NCBI GenBank assembly: GCA_013152205.1
Contig: JAADGV010000052.1
Location: 27,873-88,214, forward strand
Source of the DNA: Planctomycetota bacterium
GTDB taxonomy: Bacteria > Planctomycetota > Planctomycetia > Pirellulales > Lacipirellulaceae
Reading direction: 5' to 3'
DNA: 60,342 bases
The position numbers were made by a program, and so were the translations under genes. The notes under the pieces were generated by a model that made no database searches, was not told where the DNA came from, and was given only the letters and a program-made list of their open reading frames with translations. Below are positions 25,511-34,526 of this stretch, piece after piece (position 1 is the first letter of the stretch; each line of letters starts with the position of its first letter).

Positions 25511-25974
25511 CGCGACTCCTTCCCGCTAACAACAAAATGCGAAAGCACCACCTGCAATTGCAAGCAGTATCTATCATTCCTTGCATTTAGTTAGCTAATT
25601 CCCCAAAGTTAATGAAGTGATGTAAAGACGCCTCTAACTCCACTTCAACTGACAGCCTTGACCGTTGCAGGGGATAGCAACGACCGCAAAACAAATCCAG
25701 AATAGAAAACCCAACCGTATGTGTGGACGTGATTGTGCATGAAACAGGGGGCGGTTGTCAAGTCGATTTTGATTAACCGGTGATACATTTGAGAACAAAA
25801 ATTCGGACTACAAGTAAAACACTTTTTGCAAAAAGTGCCGTAAGAATGTGGGACGGGCAACATAGCCGACAAACGACCGAGATAGACCACGAGTCAACTT
25901 AGTGTAGGTAGAAACCACTAATTCTCTAACAGCGACAAGAATTTTTTTGAAAGAGACCACAAAGTCCAATTTGT
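25511..25974. other. AT-rich gap with an 18-bp palindrome
   Basis: I see no gene in this 464-base stretch. It is poorer in GC than its surroundings. CACTTTTTGCAAAAAGTG (25820-25837) is a perfect palindrome and could be a regulator site. No known promoter, riboswitch or RNA pattern was recognised. Confidence 0.45.
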
Positions 25975-26586
25975 TTATTCAGCGGTTGCGCTCTTGCCGT
26001 TGGCGGTTGTCAGCTCATTTGAAGATTGGCGGTTGCCCGTAAACGTAGATTGTACTAACAGTAAACCTGCTCCAAAGATGAGTAGCGAATCGGCAATGTT
26101 GTAATTCGGCCAGACCCAACGCTCGTCCCATTGCATCAGAATAAAGTCACGCACGGCATAGACTTTTTCCCCGGTCCGAGAAGGATCAAACCGATCCCAC
26201 CGCAAGCCCGAGAATCCAAGTCGATCGTACAAATTACCTACAACTCCGCCGAGTACACAGCCCAGGGCCGTCGTAAGCCAAAAGTCGCGAGCAGCCCGAT
26301 ACCAGAACAACCAAACAGGAATCGCCACGGCTGCGGCAATCGACAACGAGGCAAAGAACCATACATTCCCCTGGCCGATTCCCCCCAGGGCCCCTTCGTT
26401 GAGGCTCTTCTGGATACCCAAATGCCCTTCCCAAAGCCACCACTCGCTGCCGTGAAACATTTCGGGATGTCGGAAAACAAAGTGCTTCGACAACAAATCG
26501 GCCAGAACCCCTGAGGTCGCCAATGCAAAGAACCATACAACTCGGCGCAGAGAGATTCGAGGATCATCCACCATCGGATTTGGCAT
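25975..26586 (-). CDS. lspA: Lipoprotein signal peptidase (LspA)
   Basis: This 203-residue inner-membrane aspartic protease cleaves signal peptides of lipid-modified prolipoproteins. It has four hydrophobic helices and the family motifs NEGALGG near 63, GGVVGNLYDRLGF (first catalytic Asp), YAVRDFI and NYNIADSLLIFGAG (second catalytic Asp). About 30 extra residues lie around TGEKVYAVRDFILMQWDERW compared with short forms. The frame opens at 26688, but MPNPMVDDPR at 26586 fits better. It lies 110 bases downstream of dksA on the same strand. The HMA lipoprotein at 34052-34474 is a likely client. Confidence 0.92.
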   Translation of the reverse strand: MPNPMVDDPRISLRRVVWFFALATSGVLADLLSKHFVFRHPEMFHGSEWWLWEGHLGIQKSLNEGALGGIGQGNVWFFASLSIAAAVAIPVWLFWYRAARDFWLTTALGCVLGGVVGNLYDRLGFSGLRWDRFDPSRTGEKVYAVRDFILMQWDERWVWPNYNIADSLLIFGAGLLLVQSTFTGNRQSSNELTTANGKSATAE

Positions 26587-26696
26587 TTTCAGACTCAGGT
26601 CTGGGGCTTTGTGGGCTAGCTTCGCGCGTAATCTACCGCGCTGACCAAGAAATGGCCAACCCAGAACACATGCGGTGTTCAATCGCACCAGAGCCT

Positions 26697-27071
26697 TTAG
26701 CCGGCAAGGTTATCTAGCGACGAGGCGCACTTCACGCACATGGGTGTGTGTGGAATCGCGTTTAAGCGAGTCTTAGGAATAATTCCCTCGCAGCCTGTGC
26801 ATCTGCCATAGATGCCGTCCTCGACTCGAATCAAGGCCGCTTCGATCATGCCGAGCGTGTCTTCTTCGGTCGCCATCAGGCTCAAAGTAAATTCCTGCTC
26901 GAAATTGTCGCTACCCAACTCAGCCATGTGGATTGGCATACTAGAAAGCTCAGAGCCCTCAGTGCCCGACTGACGCAAAGCCACTGCTGCCATCGACGAA
27001 ACATCGCCGCGCAACCGCGCCCGCAGGTCTAAGAGACGCTCTTTGTAAACCTTCATATCAGCTTTTTTCAT
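26697..27071 (-). CDS. DksA/TraR-type zinc-finger protein
   Basis: This 124-residue protein has an N-terminal coiled coil (about 6-35, KVYKERLLDLRARLRGDV) and a C-terminal C4 zinc finger: YGRCTGCEG near 96 and PMCVKCA near 115. DksA binds the RNA polymerase secondary channel and mediates the stringent response, but many relatives are shorter and unstudied. The acidic tip residues expected in DksA are not clearly present (SGTEGSELSS). The start at 27071 has GGAGAA 6 bases upstream. lspA follows. Confidence 0.88.
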   Translation of the reverse strand: MKKADMKVYKERLLDLRARLRGDVSSMAAVALRQSGTEGSELSSMPIHMAELGSDNFEQEFTLSLMATEEDTLGMIEAALIRVEDGIYGRCTGCEGIIPKTRLNAIPHTPMCVKCASSLDNLAG

Positions 27072-27103
27072 AGTTGTTCTCCAATGTTGAGCGCCCCCCA
27101 GCA

Positions 27104-27210
27104 TTACAAACATTTGAAAGCTTGTTTTCTCGACACATTTTCTAGCGACCGACGGGAGCGGGTTTTGTCCAACCGAGCGGTAGCTCGCTTTGGCTGCTGC
27201 CCTGCCGCCC
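27104..27210 (+). repeat. Partial dispersed element joined to GAGCGGTAGCTCGC word
   Basis: The gap 27072-27735 has no gene. TTACAAACATTTGAAAGC and TTGTTTTCTCGACACATTT (27104-27143) match the left end of the element at 8058 and 17135. It is joined to TAGCGACCGACGGGAGCGG and CCGAGCGGTAGCTCGC (27143-27189), then GCCCTGCCGCC. The same junction partner occurs at 57397-57575, and the second word family at 33951 and 38141. Confidence 0.8.
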
Positions 27211-27426
27211 TGCGAACTCTGTCAGGTACTGGCTAGACCCGTCATTCTATTACGCCGGCCTGGGATCGTCAAACGGCGGAAAACGATTGGGGCAATAGGT
27301 AAATCATTTGCCAGGAACGACTTATGCGACGTCCCCGCCCATCCTCAATAGATCGTTTGCCGTTGGAGACCATTCTGCCAAGGGGCCTTCATTCACTTTT
27401 TCAAGCCTCGCAGTAGGCACGATACA

Positions 27427-27487
27427 CTAGCCCGACGCGCTAGCGAGGGATTTCCGTGTAGCTTCCTTCACTAACGCGTCGGGCTAA
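27427..27487. repeat. TAGCCCGACGCG hairpin
   Basis: TAGCCCGACGCGCTAGCGAGG and CACTAACGCGTCGGGCTA form a 22-base stem with a loop of about 17 bases. A single arm of the family lies at 42558-42570. Confidence 0.85.
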
Positions 27488-27735
27488 CGAATTCTATATG
27501 TGAAAAACTAAAATGCCCCGCTCAAACGCCAGCCACTCAGTTGCAGATGTCGACCGGCACGAGTAAACTGGCTATAAGTTGTTTGGCCATTTGTGCTTAC
27601 CTTCATTCGAGGGGCCAACAAGCCAGAGCAAAGCTGCTCTGTGGCTCGCAAACTGTATACCCTCGTAGGTAGAGGCCCCGCCAGGATATCCGCTTTTAGG
27701 ATCGCCACGGGTGGCAGGCAGTCCACATAGACCCC

Positions 27736-29169
27736 ATGCGGAGAATTTCGGCGGTGGCTACTTCGGTGCAAACTCACACCGATCAGGCGTTTCAGCAATG
27801 TGTCTCGCCCGATTGCGGAGCAACCTACGACGTTGGCGAGGCACTTACCTCTTGCCAGCAATGTGGCGGTCTGCTCGACGTTGCGTACGATTGGAACCGT
27901 CTACCGGTCCCCGACTCTCTCAAATTCTTCGAGCAAAAGTGGGCCCGCCGCAACGATCCACTTTGCCGTAGTGGCGTCTGGCGATTTCACGAACTGCTCC
28001 CCTTCGCCCCGCCAGAAAAGGTGGTCACCATTGGCGAAGGCCAAACGATGCTACAACCGTCTGACGGGGTCGCAAAGTTTGTCGGCGTGAATGCCGGAAA
28101 CCTCTACCTCGAATACGAAGGCCTAAATCCCTCGGGCAGCTTCAAAGACAACGGCATGACCGCCGCCTTCACCCATGCACACACAATCGGTGCGAAGCGG
28201 GCCGCTTGTGCTTCGACCGGCAACACCAGCGCTTCGTTAGCCCTGTACTGCGGCGTCAGCAAGCTCATGCAAGCGGTCATCTTCATTGGCTCGGGCAAGA
28301 TCTCCTACGGCAAGCTTTCCCAAGCGCTCGACTACGGTGCGCTAACCCTGCAAATTTCCGGCGACTTCGACGACGCAATGCAACGTGTTCGCCAAGTGAG
28401 CGAGCAACTCGGCATCTATCTGGTCAACAGCGTAAATCCATTCCGGCTCGAAGGCCAAAAAACCATCATGTATCGGGTGCTCGAAAGCCTCGATTGGCAA
28501 GTACCCGACTGGATCGTCGTTCCTGGCGGCAACCTGGGCAACAGCAGCGCATTCGGCAAAGCTTTCATGGAGCTACGCGAGCTAGGCCTCATCGACCGAA
28601 TACCTCGCTTGGCAATCATCAACGCGGCAGGTGCCAACACGATGCACGAGCTGTACGAGGTTCGTGGCAATCGCTGGAACGATGGCCACATCGATCAACA
28701 AGCTCCAGAGGTTTACTACGACGAACTCGACGCCAGCGGCCGACGCGCATCAACCATCGCCAGCGCCATCGAAATCAACCGCCCCGTCAACTACCAAAAG
28801 TGTTTGCGTGCTTTAGATGTTTGCGATGGAGTCGTCCGCGAAGTGACCGATGGTCAGATGCTCGATTCCAAAGCTCAGGTCGGCGCCAACGGCCTCGGGT
28901 GCGAACCGGCTAGTGCCGCAAGCGTCGCGGGTGCCAAATTATTGCGGGCTGAGGGCATCATTGCTCCGTCCGATCGTGTGGTCTGCATACTCACAGGCCA
29001 TCAACTCAAAGATCCGACCGCAACGGTTGCCTACCACACAACCGATCAAGAAGAGTTCAACCGAGTTCTGGGTAGCAGAGGTGTCAAGCGAGCCGACTTT
29101 GCCAACCGAGCCGTGGCAGTCCCCAACGACCTCGACGAAATTGTCCGCGCCATTCAGCTAAACAGTTGA
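27736..29169 (+). CDS. thrC: Threonine synthase
   Basis: This 477-residue PLP enzyme converts O-phosphohomoserine to threonine. The N terminus carries a zinc-ribbon-like pair, [10 protein letters not shown] (about 22-27) and [14 protein letters not shown], as in the long class. The PLP lysine is in [11 protein letters not shown] near residue 137. [14 protein letters not shown] binds phosphate, then [14 protein letters not shown], and [14 protein letters not shown] is a second phosphate-binding loop. The C-terminal third has TGHQLKDPT. The start at 27736 gives a short leader before the ribbon. The 81-residue gene and dapB follow on the same strand, a threonine/lysine branch cluster. Confidence 0.94.
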   Translation: MRRISAVATSVQTHTDQAFQQCVSPDCGATYDVGEALTSCQQCGGLLDVAYDWNRLPVPDSLKFFEQKWARRNDPLCRSGVWRFHELLPFAPPEKVVTIGEGQTMLQPSDGVAKFVGVNAGNLYLEYEGLNPSGSFKDNGMTAAFTHAHTIGAKRAACASTGNTSASLALYCGVSKLMQAVIFIGSGKISYGKLSQALDYGALTLQISGDFDDAMQRVRQVSEQLGIYLVNSVNPFRLEGQKTIMYRVLESLDWQVPDWIVVPGGNLGNSSAFGKAFMELRELGLIDRIPRLAIINAAGANTMHELYEVRGNRWNDGHIDQQAPEVYYDELDASGRRASTIASAIEINRPVNYQKCLRALDVCDGVVREVTDGQMLDSKAQVGANGLGCEPASAASVAGAKLLRAEGIIAPSDRVVCILTGHQLKDPTATVAYHTTDQEEFNRVLGSRGVKRADFANRAVAVPNDLDEIVRAIQLNS

Positions 29170-29191
29170 AGGCGAAAATGAGGCAATCAAA

Positions 29192-29437
29192 ATGACCGTA
29201 CAAAATTTCCGAAACCTGCTCAAAGAACGCCCATTCAAACCATTTCGCCTCATCATGTCGAGCGGCCAGTCCTATGAGGTACGCCATCCCGAAATGGCGC
29301 TGATCACCAAGTCGGATATCTTGGTAGGAGTCGACATCGAAGACGATGGCGTACCGGTGGAGTTTAGAATTTGTTCCATGTTGCACGTGACTGCGGTCGA
29401 GCCGATTGAGTCCAGTAGCAACGGCACTCAAGGATGA
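29192..29437 (+). CDS. Small conserved protein of unknown function
   Basis: This 81-residue protein begins MTVQNFRNLLKERPFKPFRL and continues with a strand-rich stretch (SSGQSYEVRHPEMALI, VGVDIEDDGVPVEF). I know this pattern (R-P-F-x-P-F-x-L near the start, then G-x-x-Y-x-V-x-H-P-E) only as an uncharacterised family frequent in planctomycetes. It lies 22 bases after thrC and ends 4 bases before dapB, so it is translated within the amino acid operon. No membrane helix or catalytic motif. Confidence 0.75.
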   Translation: MTVQNFRNLLKERPFKPFRLIMSSGQSYEVRHPEMALITKSDILVGVDIEDDGVPVEFRICSMLHVTAVEPIESSSNGTQG

Positions 29438-29441
29438 AAAG

Positions 29442-30236
29442 ATGTCAATAAAAATCGCCGTTCACGGCGCAGCCGGTCGAATGGGGCAGCGAGTCACAGC
29501 AATCGCCCACAGTGATGCTCGCTACGAGGTCGTCGCCGCTCTCGAATCAGCCACCCACCCTGCTTTAGGCCAAGATGCTGGCACGTTGGCCGGTGTTGGC
29601 GAAATCGGCATCCCTCTGGCTGTCGTTGGAGAGTCGGAGGCCGATGTCGTCGTCGATTTTTCGATCCCCGACGCAGCAATCGCCGTCGTGGTCCACTGCT
29701 TAGAGTTCAAAAAGCCCGTGGTCATCGCCACCACCGGTTTTGATGAACCGCAACAAGTTTACATCCAAAAGGCAGCTGAGCAGATCCCCATCGTTTGGGC
29801 ACCAAGCATGAGCACCGCCGTGAATCTCGTGATGAAGCTCACCGAGATCGCAGGCAACGCACTAAAAGATCTCCCCACAGGCGCCGACGTAGAAATCATC
29901 GAACGCCACCACCGCTTCAAAGAAGACGCCCCCAGCGGAACAGCAATACGGTTTGGCCAAATTGTCGCCGAGGCCATGGGACTAACCGACCATGTCCACG
30001 GACGAGAAGGACGCCCCGGGGCACGCACCCGCAACGAGATCGGTTACCACGCCGTCCGCACAGGCGACAATCCGGGCGAGCACACAATTATTTTCGGCAT
30101 GTTAGGCGAGACCATCGAACTAAAAGTAGCCGCATCCAACCGCGACTGCTACGCCCAAGGCGCCCTACTAGCCGCCAATTGGATCGCAAAAAAACCACCC
30201 GGCCTATACAACATGAACGACGTACTAGGACTATAA
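29442..30236 (+). CDS. dapB: 4-hydroxy-tetrahydrodipicolinate reductase
   Basis: This 264-residue NAD(P)H enzyme acts in the diaminopimelate/lysine pathway. The Rossmann motif reads VHGAAGRMGQR (6-16). Further segments are VDFSIPDA, the nicotinamide loop TTGF, WAPSMSTAVNL, the substrate site EIIERHHRFKEDAPSGTA (catalytic His pair and Lys) and HGREG near the C terminus. The ATG at 29442 has AAGGA about 8 bases upstream, inside the end of the small gene. The pathway feeds peptidoglycan or lysine. Confidence 0.95.
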   Translation: MSIKIAVHGAAGRMGQRVTAIAHSDARYEVVAALESATHPALGQDAGTLAGVGEIGIPLAVVGESEADVVVDFSIPDAAIAVVVHCLEFKKPVVIATTGFDEPQQVYIQKAAEQIPIVWAPSMSTAVNLVMKLTEIAGNALKDLPTGADVEIIERHHRFKEDAPSGTAIRFGQIVAEAMGLTDHVHGREGRPGARTRNEIGYHAVRTGDNPGEHTIIFGMLGETIELKVAASNRDCYAQGALLAANWIAKKPPGLYNMNDVLGL

Positions 30237-30286
30237 ACAAAAAGAAATAACTTCCGCCTTCCGCCCTCCGACTTCCCCATTCCCAA

Positions 30287-30661
30287 ATGTCCAAATGCGA
30301 CGAAGGTTACCTCTGCGAAGTTTGCCAAAAAGACGTCGCTAATCTCACCGAAAGCGACCTCTATTTGCGTTATGTCATCGGCATGCTCGACCCCGAGGTG
30401 CTCCACACAACGCCCGAGCGCCACATCCGCTGCAATCCATCCTTAGCTCAGTACATCGTTGCCGACGGTTTTGAGCCGGTGGCCGTTGAAGGCCCCTTCG
30501 ACAAACGAACGCTTGCCCCCAGTTACGTGACCGAGCAAGAACAGCTCCTCACACTCGGTTGGCAGCGCCTCCAAGAGCTAGCCACCACGACGCTCCCCAT
30601 CATCGAGTACCCGCTCCCCCAAGTCCTCGATCGGATCAAAAGCAAAAGCCCCGGCCACTAG
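30287..30661 (+). CDS. Conserved hypothetical protein with one C-x2-C
   Basis: This is a 124-residue soluble protein of a family I cannot name. It starts MSKCDEGYLCEVCQKDV, where C-x2-C (residues 10-13) plus Cys4 could bind a metal. It continues with TESDLYLRYVIGMLDPEVL and ERHIRCNPSLAQYIV. The middle has no hydrophobic helix long enough for a membrane. It follows dapB by 50 bases, which are C-rich and carry a CTTCCGCC word, with no purine-rich ribosome site. The stop is near the convergent HEAT-thioredoxin gene. A role linked to dapB is only inferred from position. Confidence 0.6.
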   Translation: MSKCDEGYLCEVCQKDVANLTESDLYLRYVIGMLDPEVLHTTPERHIRCNPSLAQYIVADGFEPVAVEGPFDKRTLAPSYVTEQEQLLTLGWQRLQELATTTLPIIEYPLPQVLDRIKSKSPGH

Positions 30662-30726
30662 CGCAACACCTGTTAGCCTCGGCGGCCACGCCGTCTCCCC
30701 CCCAGAAAAAACGAAGCCCCAACTCT

Positions 30727-31941
30727 CTATTTCGCCCCGGGCAACGACAAACGTTTCGGATGCTCGAATTCAAATTGCTGAGTGCGAATCATGTCCAAAG
30801 TTTGCTCGATCGTTGGCCGGTCTCCCCAGTAGGTCCCGTAATAGGCCAGCCGAACAACCCCAGAGCGGTCCACGATCACGGTGGAGGGGCGATTGATATA
30901 CTCCGCATGAACCGCCATCGCCATCGGGTCTACGCCGTACATTGCACCGATTGCGCCCGCCCGATCCAACAAATGTGGCCACCAAATCTTCTCGGTATAC
31001 GCCTGCTGGAAGGACTGCTTGGCAAACCAGTAGGTCGGATCCAGTTCTTTTCCCACCATCACCCGCCCTCGATAGCGGTCGTGGCATTCAACCGTAAAAA
31101 CCTGCACCCCCTCTTTCTCGAACTCTGCTCGCATTTTCATCAATTCATGAAACTCTCCGTGACATACGGGACACCAATCGGCGAAAACCCAGATCAGTAC
31201 CACCCACTTCTTCTCTCGAAAATCACTCAGCCGCCATGCCTTGTTTTCGGTGTCCTGCAACGAAAAATCTGGGGCCGCACGGCCTACTTCCACCGTTTCG
31301 AAAAGCGAATCATCTAAGCTCTGGAATGCCAACAACTGCTCTTGGGTCGTTCCCATCTTTTTTTGAATCTGATCAATCGCAAGCTCACATTGATGCCGCA
31401 CATCTTTCGAAGGATCTTCTTTCAAACGTCCACGCAAAAGCTCGAGTGAGGTCGTCGATTCTATCTGACCAAGTGCAACAACCGCCTGCGACCGCACCAT
31501 GGCATTCGCATCATCGCGAACAACAGCCTCCAGAGACCCGATGGCGGCTTGCGCTCGAAGAATCCCCAACGCCATGGCACACACTTGACGCACATTTTTA
31601 TCGTTGTTTGTGAGCTCCTTTGCCATCTTGTCAGTGTGATCCACCCCCAATCGCACTAAATTCCTCACCGCCAAAAGCCGTACCCTCCAGTCGTTATCTG
31701 CAAGGTCTGCGACTCCATGCTGCATTAAGGTTCGATCACTGGTGAAGCCATCACCTTTTACCAGCGGATGAAACTCATGCGATTGTACTCGGGCAAGCAC
31801 CTGAAGCACCGAGTTTTCTCCCTCCGCATCTTCAGCCACACACAAGCTAGCACCAAGCAACCCAATAATTATGCCAACGGCATACCCCGGGTTTTTATTA
31901 AACCAAGCCCCGAAGCAACTTCGCCAATCACCTTGCACCAT
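30727..31941 (-). CDS. HEAT-repeat and thioredoxin-fold fusion, exported
   Basis: This 404-residue protein has an N-terminal membrane or signal helix at about 19-37 (YAVGIIIGLLGASLCVAEDA). Residues 70-195 form about four HEAT/PBS-type helical repeats (DNDWRVRLLAVRNLV, DDANAMVRSQAVVALGQ). A thioredoxin/AhpC-TSA domain follows at about 220-390, opening with GRAAPDFSLQD. It has the redox pair W-C-P-V-C (Cys257, Cys260) and a late cis-Pro segment NRPSTVIVDRSG. The start at 31941 has AAGGAG 8 bases upstream; the frame extends further only into repeat DNA. It is likely an envelope thiol oxidoreductase with a scaffold domain. The fusion is uncommon in my experience. Confidence 0.75.
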   Translation of the reverse strand: MVQGDWRSCFGAWFNKNPGYAVGIIIGLLGASLCVAEDAEGENSVLQVLARVQSHEFHPLVKGDGFTSDRTLMQHGVADLADNDWRVRLLAVRNLVRLGVDHTDKMAKELTNNDKNVRQVCAMALGILRAQAAIGSLEAVVRDDANAMVRSQAVVALGQIESTTSLELLRGRLKEDPSKDVRHQCELAIDQIQKKMGTTQEQLLAFQSLDDSLFETVEVGRAAPDFSLQDTENKAWRLSDFREKKWVVLIWVFADWCPVCHGEFHELMKMRAEFEKEGVQVFTVECHDRYRGRVMVGKELDPTYWFAKQSFQQAYTEKIWWPHLLDRAGAIGAMYGVDPMAMAVHAEYINRPSTVIVDRSGVVRLAYYGTYWGDRPTIEQTLDMIRTQQFEFEHPKRLSLPGAK

Positions 31942-31982
31942 CGCTACGATCTCCTTTTCGATTTCTTTATGTGGAGTTAAGA

Positions 31983-32172
31983 TTTTTTCGACAGGATTTA
32001 CAGGATGGTGGCCCATTGGACCCATCCCGTCTATCTTGTAAATCCTGTCAAAAATTGGTTGTTTGGTTGCGGCCAACGGCTGTGCTAGTTCTCTGTTTCT
32101 CTTTCTCTGTGGTTTTCCTTTCTTCCGATCTTAGGTTGATTGCGCCGACTTTGTAGATGTCCTGACCCCGGC
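31983..32172. repeat. GACAGGATTTACAGGAT hairpin plus further repeat words
   Basis: CGACAGGATTTACAGGAT (31989-32006) and the reversed TTGTAAATCCTGTC arm (about 32036-32049) form a hairpin with CCCATTGGACCCAT in its loop. The GACAGGATTTACA word is one I recall from many unrelated bacteria. A GCGGCCAACGG word (about 32067), a TTCTCTGTGGTT-type half-word (about 32091-32120) and the CCGACTTTGTAGATGTCC word (about 32131-32172) follow. Confidence 0.75.
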
Positions 32173-32249
32173 CAAAAATAACCTTAGCAATTGGCCGCCA
32201 AACATGCGAAAATCACCAACCATCAGCATACAGCAATCCAACTTTTCCA

Positions 32250-32447
32250 GTCCCTAGCCCCAAATCCCTAGCCCTCAAAATGTGAAGCGAAAATGACAAA
32301 ACTCCACCCTTCCACACTACGATTTCAGCATTTCGCACTCAATATTGTCCACCTCAATGGGGTTTCCCAGCGATTCGTGCCAAAACTAACCCACCAAACA
32401 CTACGATACCAGCACCAACCAACATAATTTTGTCCAATACCGTCACC
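32250..32447 (+). repeat. Dispersed CAATATTGTCCAC element, copy 1
   Basis: 32340-32447 matches the reverse complement of 52541-52647: CAATATTGTCCACC, CAATGGGGTTTCCC, GATTCGTGCCAAAACTA, AGCACCAACCAACA and AATTTTGTCCAATA in order. A C-rich word with CAGTCCCTAGCCCC lies upstream at 32250-32278. In the other copy the C-rich word joins the core directly. The gap 31942-32521 contains no gene. Confidence 0.85.
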
Positions 32448-32521
32448 CCACCAACGACATAAGGCATCAAACATACCCCCTTCGGCTTTGCACCACCCCA
32501 TCGCTCTTGTGAACCACCAAC

Positions 32522-33907
32522 ATGCCCCCCATAATCCCTCGCATGACTACTATCGACCCCTCCGCAACGACCGCCCTCCCCTCGCTCTATGCCGACCGCA
32601 GCTTCTGGGGCATGACCGTCACCCAGTTCTTCGGCGCATTCAACGACAACCTATTCAAACAACTCATCCTGCTGCTCTCGATCACCGTCGCAGCCGACGG
32701 CACCACGACCGACAGCCAGGGTACTGTGATGTTGGTCTTCTCACTGCCTTTTCTGTTAGTCACAGGCATTGCCGGATATCTCTCCGACCGATTGGGCAAG
32801 CGGGGCATCATCATCAGTTGTAAAGTAGCCGAGATTGTTGTCATGGCATTGGGTGGTGTTGCCTTTGCCCTCTACTCACAGTCAAACAGTCTTACGTTCT
32901 TATACATCGTGTTGTTCCTAATGGGGACGCAGAGCGGGTTCTTTGGCCCTGCCAAATACGGCATCCTCCCCGAGATGCTACGCAAAAGCGATCTTCCTCG
33001 GGCAAACGGTTTTATCTTGATGACGACCTTCATAGCAATCATCGTAGGAACCGTTGCCGCAGGCCTGCTGCTCGATTATTTTCCCAGTCGTCAATGGGTT
33101 GGGTCGGCTGCATGTGTAGTGATCGCCGTCGTGGGAACGTTCTCTTCGCTATTCGTTCGCAAAGTACCGCCAGCCAATCCCCAGCTGAAACTGGAGTCCT
33201 CGTCTTTCACTGTGCCACCAGACATGATCCAAATGCTTCGCCGCGATCGCCCGTTGCTAGACGCATTGTTCGTATCCAGTGTATTTTGGCTATTGGCCGG
33301 TATGGTTCCCTCGGCAATCAACGCTCTCGGAAAAATCGTTCTGCTCTCTGGCGACAAACTAACCAGCATGCTCAACGGCGTGGTGAGCATCGGAATCGCC
33401 ATCGGCTGTGTATTGGGTGGCCTTATTTCGCGTGGAAAAGTTGACTTCCGTATACTCCGCGTCGGTGCCTTTGGAATGGCGGCTTGCTTGGCGATAATGG
33501 CAATCCCTGCTTCTGGAGATATCAGCAAGCTCGTAGGAGAAGACGATACATTGCAGCGACTTCCAAGCATCGGCGAAAGTGGCCAATGGCTCGGCTATTG
33601 GGGCAGCACGGGAATGCTCATGTTAGTCGGAGTCTTTACCGGCCTTTTCGCCGTGCCGCTGCAAGTCTTCATGCAATCGCGGCCACCGAGCGATAAGAAA
33701 GGTCGGATGATTGCCGTCATGAATCAAGCCAATTGGATCGGGATCGCAATATCCGGCGTACTGTACAGCATGCTGAACTCCCTCTCCAAAGCCCTCGACT
33801 GGCCTCGGAGCATCATGTTCTTATACATCGCCGCCATCTGCTTGCCGATTGCGTTATTCTACCATCCGAAAAACGAAGCACTCAGCAACGACGAAGCAGC
33901 GGTCTAA
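32522..33907 (+). CDS. MFS transporter, LplT-like
   Basis: This 461-residue inner-membrane carrier has about 12 helices. The first carries FFGAFNDNLFKQLILL. FNDN is the hallmark of the LplT (lysophospholipid flippase) group and of the MFS domain in acyltransferase fusions. YLSDRLGKRGIIISCK is the loop 2-3 motif. GTQSGFFGPAKYGILPEM matches the LplT middle segment closely. A role in returning lysophospholipids to the inner leaflet is plausible. The partner acyltransferase is not adjacent. Its start is 32522, or 32543 (MTTIDPS). No strong ribosome site is visible; the leader is C-rich. Confidence 0.85.
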   Translation: MPPIIPRMTTIDPSATTALPSLYADRSFWGMTVTQFFGAFNDNLFKQLILLLSITVAADGTTTDSQGTVMLVFSLPFLLVTGIAGYLSDRLGKRGIIISCKVAEIVVMALGGVAFALYSQSNSLTFLYIVLFLMGTQSGFFGPAKYGILPEMLRKSDLPRANGFILMTTFIAIIVGTVAAGLLLDYFPSRQWVGSAACVVIAVVGTFSSLFVRKVPPANPQLKLESSSFTVPPDMIQMLRRDRPLLDALFVSSVFWLLAGMVPSAINALGKIVLLSGDKLTSMLNGVVSIGIAIGCVLGGLISRGKVDFRILRVGAFGMAACLAIMAIPASGDISKLVGEDDTLQRLPSIGESGQWLGYWGSTGMLMLVGVFTGLFAVPLQVFMQSRPPSDKKGRMIAVMNQANWIGIAISGVLYSMLNSLSKALDWPRSIMFLYIAAICLPIALFYHPKNEALSNDEAAV

Positions 33908-33950
33908 CAGACACGTACCGCGTTAAAGAAGAGTAGAGTCTTTCTCTGTA

Positions 33951-34050
33951 ACATGCGCGCAGCGTGCGTGCATGTTTGGCGAGCGACCAACGGGAGCGGA
34001 CCATCCCAACCGAGCGGAAGCTCGCATAGGTTGCGGCCCTGCCGCGTTAC
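33951..34050. repeat. GAGCGGAAGCTCGC family, copy with ATGCGCGCAGC lead
   Basis: ATGCGCGCAGCGTGCGTGCAT, a palindrome-like lead, is followed by GGCGAGCGACCAACGGGAGC, CCGAGCGGAAGCTCGC and TTGCGGCCCTGCCGCG. The reverse complement of the whole set, lead included, lies at 38141-38232. The right end falls at the stop codon of the HMA lipoprotein gene. Confidence 0.85.
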
Positions 34051-34051
34051 G

Positions 34052-34474
34052 CTACTTCTCGTAAGAAACCTTAACCGTAGTCGCCTCAGTTTTCGTTGAG
34101 GCCCCACTCGCCAAAGCCTCGCCTTCGTCGGTGATCAGTTCGGAGTCCATGAACTGATAATCGACCAATGCAGCAACCGCGCCCTCGGCGTTGAAAGCCG
34201 ACTGGTCAATCGCGACGGTCACGGTTTTCGATTTGAAGTCCACGACCACTTCCTTGACGCCCGCCTGATCGGCAAGCACCTGCTTCACCTTCTCGACGCA
34301 AGAGAACTCACAATACATACCCGGCACATGAAGTGAAGCCGTCGGCGCCCCAGCAGCATTGAAAACTGCCGGCGTGGTTTCAACCACGGTCGAAGCTTCT
34401 GGCGATGTGCCTTGGTCGTTCTGACAGCCTGTCACAAGTACGAGGGCAGCGGTAATCGTCGTGAGTGATTTCAT
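34052..34474 (-). CDS. Lipoprotein with heavy-metal-associated (HMA) fold
   Basis: This 140-residue envelope lipoprotein has a signal peptide ending in LVTGC (lipid Cys17), so LspA and lipidation are expected. Residues 45-115 look like a ferredoxin-type HMA domain: SLHVPGMYCEFSCVEKVKQVL, then VKEVVVDFKSKTVTVAID. The usual metal site M-x-C-x2-C is here M-Y-C-E-F-S-C, with three residues between the cysteines (55 and 59). The start at 34474 has AAGGGG about 10 bases upstream. It follows thiC on the same strand after a terminator. It may be a periplasmic copper or other metal-binding protein, or a non-metal HMA variant. Confidence 0.72.
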   Translation of the reverse strand: MKSLTTITAALVLVTGCQNDQGTSPEASTVVETTPAVFNAAGAPTASLHVPGMYCEFSCVEKVKQVLADQAGVKEVVVDFKSKTVTVAIDQSAFNAEGAVAALVDYQFMDSELITDEGEALASGASTKTEATTVKVSYEK

Positions 34475-34526
34475 GGCGGGAACCCCTTGTGATGGGATTG
34501 GTAGGTAGGTGGGAAAAAAGGTAGGA

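Noticed and set aside
25645..25890. 81-codon frame on the minus strand in the Rrf2-lspA gap
   Set aside because: Composition looks random (many His, Cys, Tyr), no ribosome site, no recognisable domain.
27508..27861. 117-codon minus frame before thrC
   Set aside because: It overlaps the thrC start and repeat-filled DNA; no domain is visible.
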